This document shows positions 20,762 through 33,389 of a DNA stretch of 64,000 nt, one piece after another. Within the stretch, counting starts at the first letter, position 1. Each line of letters begins with the position of its first letter. The position numbers were made by a program, and so were the translations under genes. Source of the stretch: Sparassis latifolia (Eukaryota > Basidiomycota > Agaricomycetes > Polyporales > Sparassidaceae). The stretch spans positions 806,001 to 870,000 of the forward strand of contig CM031557.1 of assembly GCA_018466975.1 (NCBI GenBank), in the 5' to 3' direction. Below the pieces are notes generated by a model, which ran no database searches, was not told the DNA's origin, and saw only the letters and a list, made by a program, of their open reading frames with translations.

Positions 20762-21499
20762 CTACCTGAGGTTGATTGTATGTCTCCCGAGCTTAACGAT
20801 GGTGACCGGAACCTTTCGTTTCTTGTGGGATCTCCGATTGCGAGAGAATCGTCTCGAACTCGAGCGTGAGCGTTTCTTCCTCGGCGAGACCACTGCCTGT
20901 CTGGATTCGAACTCACGTTCAGGAGCGTTTGGTACAAGAGCATCAGCCACACAATCGTGCGTGTCGATAGGATCCCACTGGAGAACAGGCTCGTAGTCTT
21001 CCTCCATCTTCACCACACTGTACAACGAACGTCAGCCAGCCGAAATCATTTTTGAACTGAAGTGATGACGTACGTGGGCGTTGGACTTAGGGACGGGTGT
21101 CGGCTGTGTAGGTCGTCATCGTAGATGACAAGATCGCAGTCGACCTCCTCCATCGCCTCGTCGGAAGTTTCTTCATATGCATAGCGTTGCAACGACATGT
21201 CCAGAGTTGATCCTGTCCCCACGAACTCTTCGTCCTCCTGATACGGTCCATCGAAAAGAGAATTAAAAGAACTGGCAACGCTGACAGACCGGTCACGATT
21301 GAAGATTGCACGAATAACAGGATTGTCTACCGCAATGACGGGTGGTGGAACCCGCTCCGCATTGAAATTGGCCGAACCCTCTCCGCTCCTAGAGGCGACA
21401 GCGCTGGAATGAACGTCAACGGGTAAGGACATCAGAATGGCACGTGACTTACTGATCAGCATAACCAGCGTGTTTTCCAGTGAGCCTTGCAAAGATCAT
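20762..21499 (-). CDS. Orphan-family protein, copy D (intact)
   Basis: Three exons (21453-21499, 21074-21403, 20762-21017) give 210 residues and a length divisible by three. It starts MIFARLTGKHAGYADH at 21499. The middle is acidic (SVASSFNSLFDGPYQEDEEF, then SDEAMEEVDCDLVIYDDD). The last exon opens VVKMEEDYEPVLQWDPIDTHD and ends in a strongly basic tail (SPRKKRSRSSSRRFSRNRRS, HKKRKVPVTIVKLGRHTIN) that could act as a nuclear localisation or nucleic-acid-binding segment (inference). I recognise no domain. A TATA-like box lies at about 21577-21585. This is the best-preserved member of the family shared with copies A, B and C. Confidence 0.7.
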
Positions 21500-21576
21500 A
21501 ATCAGGAGCCACTGAAGAAGATAGACTTGATAAAGATGCTGAAGGTATCGAGGATAAGAATGGATGGACGGCCCTC

Positions 21577-21585
21577 ATTATATAC
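21577..21585 (-). promoter_or_regulatory. TATA-like box of orphan copy D
   Basis: Minus strand reads GGTATATAATGAGG, about 80 bases before the copy D ATG, similar in placement to the element before copy A. Confidence 0.45.
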
Positions 21586-21599
21586 CTGTGCCACCCGTG

Positions 21600-22719
21600 T
21601 TTGACGAGGTTTGGACGTAATCTTGCCAGATGTCTGTGGCGCTATTCCTTGAATGGGCTGCAGTGCTTTGACGCCACTCAGGGACACAAAGCAGCCAGAA
21701 GCAAATACATTGATTACGCTGAGCCTGCAACGCACTAGCGTGCATTTCTTACCCTCATATGCAGGCCATAGAAAATTCAAGGAAAGTAGAGCACTCGCCC
21801 AATCACGGCACAAAGTAAAGACGTTGAGTCACAGTGAGGCTAGACGCGGTTGGCCGGCTGTTGCAGATCGGCTGGCGATGCACCATCCGAGAATGGAAAC
21901 CGTAGTATTGCACCGTGTTATCCCGCAGAGCGTAGATTCCAATCAACTAAGATCGTCCCAATGGTTATGCTGAAGTGACCCACTCCGTAGTCGCATCAGA
22001 TGCTACTGAAAGGATTTCAAGGAAAATTACGGTGCAAATCTCTCAGAGGCTCTGAATTTGTACGTGCTCGCACTGATGCGGCGGAGCGAGGCGTACAGGC
22101 TAGTAAGGTGACCAGCGGAACCACCAGAGTGGCAGGCGAATTGCTGCACATAACAATTTCAAGCCTGGCGGTAATAACGTGTGATACGTTCGGCGATGTC
22201 GACAGATTTTGTCCCACTTTCTCGGTTCTCCTGCACTTTCTGCAGTTAGTCTACACCCTCGACGGTGCTGGTTAGGCTTCGCTTTGTGTTCTTAAGTATG
22301 GCTCTGATCCGACGGTGTCCGAGTCTTGTGACAAGACGATGGACATGCAGTGCATGGGTTGATGATGTGTATTAGCAGCATGTTGGCACACTCGGAATCA
22401 AGAGCGAGAGTCATCATCAACTGCACGAAAGCGACAGATAAGATGTATTCCAGGGTACACAGAAGGGCCATTCTAATGTCTAATACAGACGGATTAATCG
22501 CACGGTAGAAATATAAATCGCAAACAGACAGGCGGAAATTCTAGACGTAGAGATGTATGCATAGAAGAGAATCACGAAAAGGAGTACAATGCTGCAGGAG
22601 ACAAATCACAGAATCAACCAACAGAGGAGAGAAAGACTGCACATGGATCGTCAGATAGGTGCAGTGTGCCATTGCTTCCTTGAATCTATCCCTGGCAACC
22701 GGATGCGCGGACGCGTGAC
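21600..22719. other. Upstream flank of copy D, partly duplicated from copy C
   Basis: 21625-21770 matches the upstream flank of copy C (about 19890-20040): shared text includes GTGGCGCTATTCCTT, AATGG and GTGCTTTGA.GCCACT, and a later CTTACTCTCA/CTTACCCTCA piece. So the duplication of C and D included several hundred bases of upstream sequence. A short AACCGTAGTATTG piece near 21900 is shared with 16540 and 41250. The rest to 22719 holds no supported gene. Confidence 0.5.
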
Positions 22720-23523
22720 CTAGAACGTCCCCTTGCCCGAGCGGGTGCGCTTGGTTTCTGCGCAATAGTCAGAGATGACTTGCCTCGCCTTCATCTTGGC
22801 GATGCGGCTGACGCGCTCTCCGCGCGCGCTTGTCTGTCCTTGAGAGGAGGTAATCTGGTCGGATTCGGTCTCCCATGGTGGCTCCGCCTCATCTGTCAGC
22901 ACATCTGCTCTAATAAAATCGTCCGAATCCATATAGCTACAAAGGACCTCAAAGGCCAGGTCGGAACTTGCACCAATGAAGAAGCCCTCATGGGGCCGGA
23001 ATTCGGGGCGGACGGGCTCCCTGTGTACCACTAAATAAGTCGTATCCTCTGGCGCGGGAGTTGAGGTATCACATTTAGATTCATCGCTGCACAAGTACCG
23101 CCAATTAGCCATAATCGTACTTCAACAAAATAAAAACATACATATACTGGTCCCACATATCTTGCCAGTCACAGACTTGATAATTAAATAGCGCCATTGC
23201 AGGCGCGACACGCCGGTCGTGGTTGGCTTCACGAGAAGCGGACCCCTCGCCATCCTCTGGAAGCCTGAGAAGGTCGTGGAGGACCCCCATGTCGCCGGAC
23301 TGCAAATTGCGCTCTTTGGTCATTCCAGTTGCATTGAATTCGCTACGTGGACGGGTCCACGCGTCAAAAGAGGCTCATCATATACAGGTAGTCGAGAGGG
23401 ACATACCTGCTGCCCCGCGATGCCGCAAGGCTTGAATAGCAGTAGGTGAGCATGTAGCAGAAACTACGCTCGAGACGAAAGTACTCACCATCTTTCGATA
23501 TCATACGCAGAGATTGCAGACAT
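22720..23523 (-). CDS. Orphan protein, 208 residues
   Basis: Four exons (23489-23523, 23407-23430, 23142-23342, 22720-23086) splice in frame to a protein starting MSAISAYDIERCLAASRG and ending KRTRSGKGTF. Exon 2 is only 24 nt, and intron lengths are 58, 64 and 55 nt with GT..AG ends. The body has a Trp/Asp-rich piece (CDWQDMWDQYIDESK), an acidic middle and a basic C-terminus, the same overall layout as copies A-D, but I cannot align them residue by residue. No known domain is recognised. It is the same strand and neighbourhood as copies A-D, so it may be a distant relative. Confidence 0.65.
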
Positions 23524-26500
23524 TGTTTTGGATAAACGTAGAACGGTAGAATTTCAGTAAGGGGGAAGTTGTCTTGTGGGTAGCAGTGAGCTGAAGACGA
23601 GGAGAAACCAGCCGCTTATAAGTACTCCTCTGGCCCATGTTCAACCTGCGACAATGAACTTGGCCGAAACCTTGATCATGCTTCTGCGGCACAATGGCAT
23701 TCATTTCTTCAATAGGTGCACGCTCGGAAGGCCAGTTCGCCATGGCTATGGCCACGGCCGCGCACACCAGAGAAGGTGTTTCGCCTTGGGACCTTTGTTC
23801 TCAAAAGGGTAAGTTCCCATAACACGCACACGGCTATTTTGTCAATGCGAATGGACAATAGACGTCCGAACACGAGTATTGGAGGAACTCACGCAGGGTT
23901 TAGGCGCCTATTTCATATAACTTCGTTGAGGCACGGACGTCTCCCGCGAAACAAACCTGTCCTTTGTTCCTGGAATCAGCTTCTACACCACGTTCGGGCC
24001 GACACGAAACTGAATAGCGAAGTTTGGTCAGCACTGCTTGGCAAGACAACAATGGACCAACCGCCGCCACTCGCAGCTGCTCACCAACAGAGCACTGTCC
24101 GCTGCGCAACGGATCACAAACATGGGGCCATCCGGTTCGCTCACCACCAAACAGTCGCAGTGCAAACATATCCGTGGCCAACTCGATGCTGGCTATGTGC
24201 GCGGCACCGAAACCAACGCAAAACGAAGGCATTCCTCGGCGTACGGTATGTGGCCAAACCAGTCCTAAATCAGACCCCCATCCACCGGTGAAACTGGCGA
24301 AGAGTTTGACTTTGCTTCCACCGTTTCAGGAAGGCTCAGCCCTCGGTACGGTGAGCGCCATCCTGAGCACCTCTTCTGCGCGTGGCAAACCAACGAAGCT
24401 GGGTGAGACCGTTTTGGCTGGGGTGGACTGAGGACACCCGGCGGTGGGGCCCAGTCTCGAAGGCTGTCCGCTGGCCACCAGGACGTGGAGTGAGGAGATC
24501 CATCGTAAACTCCACGATTTTCCTGGCCCCCTGCGGCCCCACTGGGCCACCGCACTCTCCGCTGGGAGCTCGAAGATATCCCAGGATCTCAACGACCCCA
24601 TATCAAATAAATGTCTGGCAGAGTCGTTTGATCGCTAATTTCGACTGTCACATCTAGGTCTCAGGACTTCGCGCCCAATCGTCGCCGTATTCGTTCCCAT
24701 CTAACAAGTCACCGTTGCGAGATAGGGACAAACGGACTCAATTCTGGGGTCGCGGTACACGACGGTGAGTAGTCTACGGTACATGCGGTTCACGATGGTG
24801 AACTCACCGATCGCGAGTCACTCGCATCTCAGTATCTACGTTGGTCCATTTGTTGCTCAAGGCCACCGGGGTGGATCTGGGCAGACCACGGCTGACCTCG
24901 AGGACACATATTCGACAGCTGGTCGTACGAGCCCTGTGGCAACAAATGCGCAACAACCAGTCTGCTCCGCACACAAATCCGAGTACAATCTGTGGACTTG
25001 GAACGTGTTACAGGGCGGCGCGCAGCAGCTCGTCGGTACTGTAAGGCGTCGAGTTCAACCCCATCGAGACATGACATGACGTCACCGCCAGGCCCGATGT
25101 TCAGTAAGAATCAGATGAGATCCGACAGGCAAACCGGCCGACCCGACCCGCCGGCTGATCGGTGAACTAGCGTCGGCCAAGTGCATCGCGCACAACGACA
25201 AATCATAGCACAACAAACGCGCCTACGGCCCCGATCCGAACCAGAGAGTACGGCATCCCATGTGTTCCGTCTGGCGAAGCCCAGCACCAGGAATGCGACA
25301 AAAACGCAGCACAGGCTGCATAGCAGCCCATCGACATCTAGCGCAGAATGCACGTCTCCACAGTATCGGTGCATTCTGCACAAGCTGAGCCCACGGACCC
25401 GCGCCCGCGCCCGCGCAGGGGCTGATGACAACGAGCTGGGAAGGGGGCACCGTGACCGCCGCCAAGGCCACCCCAACACGATGGAGTGGAGAGCTAGGCA
25501 CTGCGCAGCGGGAGCCCGCGCGGTCGGTGAGCAAAAACGGTGCGCGATGGGCCGCGAGATTGGCGCGGAGCGCGCTCCGTGTACGTACACACATATTGGT
25601 CGTCGCGTCCAAGGCGCGGTGCGCACGGCGAGCGGCGGGGGCGTGGATCGGCCAGGAGGCTCGTGTTTGTACGCGTGCCCGCGTCGGTGAAAGAGGTGCC
25701 CGGTGCCGTTGCTGGTTTCATCGACATCGCCATCGCAGAGAAGACACGAAACTCGGCGTTGCTGAAAATATCGAATGAGCTTCGAGGGTGGCCAGTGATG
25801 GATACGGGGCTAGTGTGCGATGCGGCGTGTCGCTAAGCATCGCGCGCAGTCGCAGACAGGAGAAGCCCTGGACACCGTCGCCACCCAGTAGTGCCCAGTC
25901 GCCATGAAACGAGGGAGCGATACCAGCCAGATGATCACGCACGCACACAAACAAACGAGATTCAGATGTGCGCTCGTGCGCCACATCGCATGGGCGCAAG
26001 CTGAAACGCCCACAGAAGAAACCTCCCTAGAATTTCGTGCTAAAACTTCCTGTATCGAGGTCGACGCGCAGTCCCGCCAGCAATTCTATTTGCATATAAC
26101 GATCGGAGCTTGCGGGCCGAAGCTGCGGGGATGACCATCGTCGTCATAAACTTCCGCCAGGATCGGTTCCGCGGCCAGAACTGCCAGGAGTCTGAGCGAG
26201 GGAGGCCGAGCCCCGACGAGCTGTGCGAGACCAATATTCTGGCGACAATGATGGCGGGGAGACTGCAGAATTAAGCGAGACATGGCTGCAAGACCCACGC
26301 GGTGCACGCCCACGGAAAGGGGGTGGCTGTAGCTGCTGAGGGGACCGACGGCGACGAGGAGGCGAAAATCGGGGCCGAGGAGAACGCATCGGCCTAGGCG
26401 CCATGGAGGCGCGCTGAGCGTGCCCAAATGCGGACTTGCCGCACGCTGACTCAGTGACGTATTGGTAGCACGATCACATGACTGGCGTATTTCGCGTTTT

Positions 26501-27718
26501 GCGCAAGCTGAGCGAGTCTTGGACCAGTATCTCGAGGACGACGTGAAGGGCGGCATGGCGGGCTCCGCCTGTGAAGGGGTGTGTGTGTCTTCTGTGAAGT
26601 GGCAGGACAATCGTGGAAGTGTGGGATGCGAGAAAGAGGAAAGTTCGGAGATGAGAGAAGGAGACAACGCCAAAGCAGGGCTGTGCAACCTGCTAGCCCA
26701 ATCATATCGCTCAAATTGCGTGCACGCCAGCGAAAACGCACGAACGACATTCGTGGAAGAGTGTTTCATGTGTCAGGCTTGTCGTGGTAAGCGGGAAGCG
26801 GAGCATATGGACGCACAACGGGTAGGACGAATCCGCGGGGCCGCGGGCAGTCAAAAACAATCGGTGTATATTGAAGCCAGCGGAGGCGATTGCGCCGGGA
26901 GGGACCGGACAGGCCGAGAATTGGTGAAAAAAGGTACCATATCCGGCCGCCGGAGTTCCGAATGGCCCCGAGATTAAGGGTTAACGCGCCAATCCGGGAA
27001 GGTACTGGGGAGGAAGCTGGGGCGGGCGTTGGGCGGTGCAGATGCAAGATATCTTTGTCAGGAACTGCGTCGGAGGCGCGTCAGAGCCTCGTGGGTGAGC
27101 ACGAACGAAGAAGGCGGTCGCGGATCGCGCGTCGGGAGGATAATGTCGGAGCGCACGCCGTGACAAGCGTGCCCGACGCCGAGCGCGTGAGAACGGAGGC
27201 AATAGCAGCTTCTGCATTCCCTGGCGTGGCTGACAAAATGGTAGGAGAACGGTAGACCGCGACGACGAGCAGCAAGCAGCACCTCTCAGCGTGAGCGACG
27301 GCCGCTGAATACGGCGACCTGCGTGACCGACAGTGACTGCGCCGACGAGGAATCCGGGCAGGGCCGCGACGGGATCGACGATCGCGATCACAGCTGCACC
27401 GCGCGGGACGAGAGACTCGGCGTGGCCACCGCCGCCGCCTGCAGCGAGGAGAGCTGAGTCGGAGAGGATCAGGTTAGCGTTAGCCGTCTCTTAGACCTCG
27501 CGCACTCACAACGTGCTCCCTGCGTGTCTCCCAGTCCTCCGCCGCACTTCCGGGACCAGACTCCGGTCTCCGCAAATTTTCTGAACACCACCGCCCTGTT
27601 TGTCATTCGCCTTCTGGTTCGTCGTTTTCTTCATCGAGACCCTCTCCGCTGACTTGCCCGGTTTCTCTTTCATCCTCCCTTCCGCCTGATCGTTGTCCGC
27701 CTTCTCGCTGTGCCACCC
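23524..27718. other. Long GC-rich intergenic region, no gene supported
   Basis: This 4.2-kb stretch contains many overlapping ORFs on both strands, as expected of GC-rich DNA; the longest (26086-26769, minus, 227 codons) has no recognisable sequence and a Ser/Arg/Pro-heavy composition. A frame at about 24440-24640 (plus) looks faintly protein-like (WSEEIHRKLHDFPGPLRPHW) but has no partner exons. A short CCGCG-rich run lies at about 25395-25415. The last kilobase is presumably the promoter and leader of the transcription factor at 27719. I saw no tRNA or LTR. Confidence 0.4.
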
Positions 27719-30700
27719 ATGACCTACTCCGCCAACGCGGGCTCGTACTCTATGCGCCATGGCTTCAGCAACGACTCCTACCAGAAGCAGCAGCAGCAGC
27801 ACTACGCCGCCGCCGCCCATTACTTGCCGTCGCACCCGCCAATCAAGCTCGAAGACTCACCAGAGCTGCCTCCGCTGCACGCCTCCCGGCAACACACCTT
27901 CTCGCAGTACGACGACCGCCACCACCACAAGCCCGCCCCGCTCCCCGTCTTCCGATTCGGCTCCGACTTTGCGTCCAACGTCTCTTCGCCCAACCCCGCC
28001 TCGACCTTCAGCTTCATGTCGCAGCCCTGGTCGGGATCACCCAACTCGCCGGTGTCCGCCTCGGCATCCTCGTACGGGCACCAGCAGCAGCAATACTCCA
28101 TGGATCGCAGCCATGGTTACGGCCTCCCTCCCCTGAACGGCCACGGTCACGCAAGCACGATGGCTCTCAACGACGACTACGACGACGCCGAGGGCGACGA
28201 CCTCGGTGACTTGCCTGGCTCGAGCCTCGGACTCGGCGTCTCGTCGTACTCCCCTGGCAGCGGCCCGGCCTCGAGTGCGAAGAACGAGAAGGCGATCCGG
28301 CGTCGGAGCAGCAAGGCCTGCGACCAGTGCAGGAAGTCCAAGTGCAAGTGCGAGCGGAGTGGTCCGCATGAACCCTGTCGCAACTGCGTGATGCTCGGCA
28401 CCGGTGAGTGTCCCGTCAACCTCCCTTATATGGAGCTACGACGCTCGTTATTCTGGCCTATTTCTCTGACCGTGTTCTATTCTGCTTCGCCCGACGCCAC
28501 GACGGCGATGCCCCGCCTTCCTTATTTGTGCATGCGCTGTCGCAGCCTGCACCTTCCTCGGCCCATCCCGCAAACGCGGGCCGCCAAAAGGCTATATCGA
28601 CGCGATCGAAGCGCGCCTGCACCAGACCGAAGCTCTCATCGGCATCCTGCTCGGCAGCAAGGACAGCCGCGCGCGCACCGTCCTCGAGGATCTTTCAACA
28701 GAGGTGAGTCCGGTTTCGGAGTGTCTCTCCGGACGTGTCGCAGCGACGCGAGGCAGGGTGGATGAGAGACATGTGTATCCAATATCCGCGGCGTGCGCTG
28801 CGAGATGCGCCGCGGCTGCGTTAGAGACGGAGATGATGGCACCCGCCGTGCTCTGGTCCGTGCGTATGTCCGTCAACAATTCGTCTCAACGGAGAATGGG
28901 AGCCGTCGACACCGTTCAGTTTGTCTCGTTCCCGCTACCGCATCTTATCACCTGTATTTGCAATCGTGTGCTGTCCATGGACATCTATTCGTCCTGCTCA
29001 GACGCAGTGCGACGGCGGCGGCTGCTCGTGTCGATACGATACACAGTCAACGATAATGACAAAGATAAAGTGTACAGAACTAATGATGCGCCCGTAGGAC
29101 CCGCTCGCGAAGGAAATCATCGACCGGGTGGACAATTCACCCTATGGCCACAAAGGCCGAAGTCGTGGCGCCGAAGCCACAGGCAGCAGTCGCTCAAGGC
29201 CCGCACCATCCGAAGGACGGGACGGCGACAGCACCGTACAGTCCACTCAGTGCGTCCCGATTATTCCTCACCGCTCGGCGTCGACTATAACTCGGACCTT
29301 ACCTCTCTCGCAGCCCGTCGAACGAATGGCAGGACAAGGTCATCGCGCGTCTCAACACCGTTGCTTCCACACGCAACACCCTCCTCACGGCCGAGGACGC
29401 TGCCGAGCTTGCGAGCAGCGGTGATCTTCGCTATCCAGAAGACGACACCGTCGCCGACGCGCGAGCGCGCCCACTGTTGGCGCTTAGCCAGCCCGGCTCC
29501 GGCGGGAACACGGCCGGCCCTTCTACCGCCACGTCCGATCAGTCCAGCGCCGAGCAGGCCGTGCGGCGGCAACGCCGGCGCGTAGGCGACGAGCCCGCCC
29601 GCTCGCCGTCGACGGCGTCGCTCTCCGGGCGCTCGCGTTCGCCCGGGGGCGTCGCATCCAGGCCATACGGCGTGCGGAGCGCGTCTGCGCTCCAGACCCG
29701 CGAGTCGATCAGCTCGCTCGTGGAGGCTGCGCAGGGCCGCTCGCCAGAGGCTCGCGATGACGAGGACTACGAGGAGGCCGTGGACGGCGAAGAGGCGAGC
29801 GGCGAGGACGAGCTTGCGATCGAGATCGGCCAGCTGAGTCTGAACGAGGACGAGCAGGTGCGGTTCCACGGCAAGGCGAGCGGTCTGCACTTGCTGGGGA
29901 TGGGCATGAAGGAAGGGCTGGATGGGAGAAATGAGGGCGGCATTTGGTGCGCGTGCAGCGGATTAAACCTCTACGCCGAACTCACGAGCTCTTCAGGCGA
30001 TTCCCGAAGGCGCGAGTGTGGCCGCCTTTGCCGCCCAACACGCGTACTCGGTCGAAAGTGCTCGAAGATTTCTCGCCCCGTCTGCCTGATGCTGCGACGC
30101 AGGAGCTTCTCCTGGAATTGTACTTTACATATGTCCACCCAGCACTTCCCATCGTCCATAAGCGGGCCTTCATGGAGGATTTTCGCAACGGGTACGCTCT
30201 CTAACCGCCTGCTGATTGGGAGTACTAATATTGTGCCAATGCAGAAACACCATGTCCGCCGACTCCCCCTACTCCGACCAAGCGTCGGACGCCGCGTCCC
30301 CAATATCAGCGTCATCGCTGTGCAACCCCCGGCGGAGACGGACGCCGACGCTCCTGCTGCTCGCGATGTTCTCCATCGCCGCGCGCTACTCCGCCAGGAC
30401 GGGCGCGGAGGTGCCCCGCCGCAAGAGGGCTCGATGTGGACCGCGGGCGACTCGTACCTCGAGGACGCGAAGGTGATCCTCGACGCGTCGTACGCGGCGT
30501 CGCGGCCCAGCACGTGTCAGGCGCTCCTCCTCATGGGCTACCGCGAGATCGCTATTGGCGCGATGGCGCAGGCGTGGCTCTATGTCGGGATGGCGGTGCG
30601 CATGGCGCAGGACCTCGGCCTGCATAAGAGTGCGGACCGCTGGACGAGCACTGGCCGGAACCTGTTCACGACCACGCAGCTCCAGGAGCGGCGCCGCATC

Positions 30701-32470
30701 TGGTACGGCTGCGTGATCATGGACAAGTACGTCAGTGCGTATATCGGTGAGTATGATTCCTTGTCATGGCTTGCGCGTGTTGTTGATAGTATTGGTTAGG
30801 TCGGCCTGTAGCCATCTGCGAGCGCGATTTTGACACGGAACTGCCAAGTACTGCTGAGGTTAGTATCCGAGTTTTCGAGTCTGCTCATCGTTGTAATGTC
30901 ACGCGCTTTCGCAGACTGACGAACTCGAACTTTGGTCGCCTCATCCATCGCCTCCTCTCGATGACGGTGCTGATGACCCGGCGGTTGCTGATTTCGCGCC
31001 TAGTCCAGGACATATTATCTCATGTTTCACCGAGTCCGCGAAGCTCTGTGCGTATCTCTTTCGTTGCGTCTCTTACCGAGTCCTGACACTGCTACGATAA
31101 AAAGCTGTCATCCTCAGCGTGATCATGCAGGAGATCTATGCGATCAGGCCACGCTGCGACCGTCAGACAGAGTTCTCAAAGTACGAGAAGCTGCTAACGA
31201 AGTGGTACCTCGAGCTGCCCGAGCCTCTCCGGTTTGAGCCCGCCTCGGCAAAGCCCTCAACACCACCACCCCACATCCTGACACTGCACATGCAATACTG
31301 GTGCACCGTCCTGTTGTTGCGCCGACCATTGTGAGTCATCGCCCTGGTCTTTCATGGCAGAACGCTGATCGCCGCGCGCAGTATTCGCCATCTGTCGGAT
31401 TCAAGATCGTGAGTGCCTCCTTGGCGCATGCGGGTATCGTGTGTTGATCGTGCCCGTTCCAGGACATCCACTTCCTCGAAGGATTGCGAGATCCGCGCAA
31501 GCTCGAGGAAGAATTACGACCTCTGTGTGCAGGCGGCCAATCACATCACGTCCATTGGTACGTCCTGCTTCGTTCGTTCGCACGAGGTATTTCCGGGCTC
31601 ATTCTCGCGCAGTATCCGTGTACGCGGATAGGTTCAACCCAAAGCGGGCCTCGGCGTTCATGTGCTACTACGTCTTCACGGCCGCCATCATGCATGTTGC
31701 CGCGCGTACGTGCCGAATGTCCCGTCTCTCGCGGATCGCACACTCACAGCTGCTCTTCTGTCACAGTCACGACATATCCGTCCGACCCACAGGCGCGCGT
31801 AGGCCTCGACAAGTGCATGGACGTTCTCAAGCGGATGCAGATCCTGTGGCCCAGCGCCTTCCGCGCCCTGGAGTTACTCCACGGCGCGAAGCCGAGCTCG
31901 CCAGAGCCAGAGATTTCGCGGTCGCGGCTGTCCGACCGACCGAAGCGTGCCGCGGAGCAGTCCCTCGACCACGAAGACACGAACGACGGCGCACGGCTGC
32001 TCACCAGCGACCAACTCTACCGGCAACAGCAAAGCTACCACAATGTTGCGCCCAGCAGCCCCCCAGCAAGCCAGCAGGGCTTCATCGGCCTCAACCTGCC
32101 GCCGGGAGACTCGTCCGCCTACATGCCACAGTATGATCGCTGGGCAGGCGAGACGACGCTGCCGAGCTTTGCCGGTAGCCTGACGACGTCGGTGCTGCCC
32201 CAGCAGTACAGCACTGGCCTTGTTGGTGAGCGTCTCCCGCCAAGCATAACTCGGAGCACGGAGAGGCAGGGCCAGCGCTACCCGCAGTACTGGAGCGATT
32301 ACTCTGCGCTGGGGCAGATGGACACGACTTACGGCGTGCCCGTGATAGGAGAGATGGTGCCCCAGCATGCGAATGCGCCCCAGCCCGACCAGCCGTCGAT
32401 GTATGTGCCAGACCCACAGTACATGTTCAGTGGGTACCCTCAACCGGCTCTGCGATTCCGCCATGGCTGA
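27719..32470 (+). CDS. Zn2Cys6 fungal-specific transcription factor (one apparent frameshift)
   Basis: A binuclear-cluster activator or repressor. It starts MTYSANAGSYSMRHGF at 27719; residues 1-195 are Gln/His/Ser/Pro-rich. The zinc cluster ACDQCRKSKCKC ... PCRNCVMLGTAC has the six cysteines in CX2CX6CX8CX2CX6C spacing and spans intron 1, followed by a linker KRGPPKGYIDAIEARL. The Fungal_trans regulatory region includes ELYFTYVHPALPIVHKRAF, STCQALLLMGYREIAIGAMA, ERRRIWYGCVIMDKYVSAYI and TLHMQYWCTVLLLRRPFIRH. The C-terminus is Gln/Pro-rich, ending QPALRFRHG. About thirteen exons join cleanly; intron 2 (28704-29097, 394 nt) is exceptionally long. Between 30411 and 30440 the frame shifts by one base within conserved sequence (see findings). 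Nuclear; target genes unknown. Confidence 0.85.
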
Positions 32471-32929
32471 CGGGTACTGTGCAGGCAACATCCCGCCGAA
32501 CAGTCGACAGTAACCCGTCTGAGAAAGGAAGGAAGAAGATCTGTTAGTCGTCCGTGCGCCCGCGCGCAGTGCGAACTGTGTATATTCTATTATCTACTTC
32601 GTAGGTGTACTAAGTACTTAGTCGCGGTTCTCCCTAATCGCCGCGTTTCGCTTCCGTCTGTTTGTTGTATCGCGTAGCTTTCGCCGCCCGCAGACTCTCG
32701 TCTCTCGTCAGTTCTCCCGCCCGGACCCTTCGTTAGAGTTCAGCGCGCATCTGTAAAAGTACCATTGATTATTACATCTATTATCGATGCCTCACGGGGA
32801 TGTTGTTGCCGTGCGCGATGCGCAATGGCGGGATTAATGGAAACGTTGCATGGTCCAGCCGGTCTACATCCAGTCGCCTTCCATCCCCTTCAGTTCACCA
32901 TATCCTGACCGGTGTCTTGCTGTCGAACT

Positions 32930-33375
32930 TTGCTACGCTCTTGGCCTCGCATCAAAGTCCTCCGTGACTTCACGATTTACTACTCTCCAGGGCATTCCAG
33001 CGGCGTATCGAGGTCCGTGCCGTTTCGTGCGCCTACTCATCCTCCGGAGCAGTAAGTAGGCCCTGGTCGATCTGGCGGCCGCATCGATGTCATGCTTGGA
33101 AGTCTTGAAGACCCCAAATATCGTACTCAAATTAATAAGATTTAACGAGGCATTCTGGCAGGCCTCGATACTCACCTCCGGAACCCCTCATACAGTTGCA
33201 ATCTTGAAAGTCATCCCCATCGTCGAAATCAACTTTGTCAGTCGGTATGCCATTACCATGAATGTAGTCACCACTTTGGTATCGTGCCCAATCGTCTGAT
33301 GCGCGAAAGTCCGAGTCCAGGTGATGAATCGAGTCAGACAGGTGAGCAACCGCTGCTCTCCTCTTTGAGCTCATT
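32930..33375 (-). pseudogene. Possible decayed orphan-family copy F
   Basis: Two minus-strand frames suggest a relative of copies A-D: an acidic part (HHLDSDFRASDDWARYQSGDY ending about 33180 at a GTGAGT donor) and a basic end (LLRRMSRRTKRHGPRY ... VVNREVTEDFDARPR, stop 32933) whose layout resembles the RFIKLG/TIDM tail of copy A. A splice from the donor leads into a frame with an immediate stop, so the two parts do not join. The similarity is weak and the assignment tentative. Confidence 0.3.
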
Positions 33376-33389
33376 TAGCCATCGACACG

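Noticed and set aside
23900..24640. Possible transposon-derived gene
   Set aside because: Frames look faintly protein-like in places but no conserved motif, no termini and no joinable exons were found.
26086..26769. 227-codon minus-strand ORF in the GC-rich region
   Set aside because: No recognisable sequence, Ser/Arg/Pro bias expected from GC-rich DNA, overlapping ORFs on both strands.
28704..29585. 293-codon plus-strand ORF
   Set aside because: Runs through the long intron and out of frame with the Zn2Cys6 exons.
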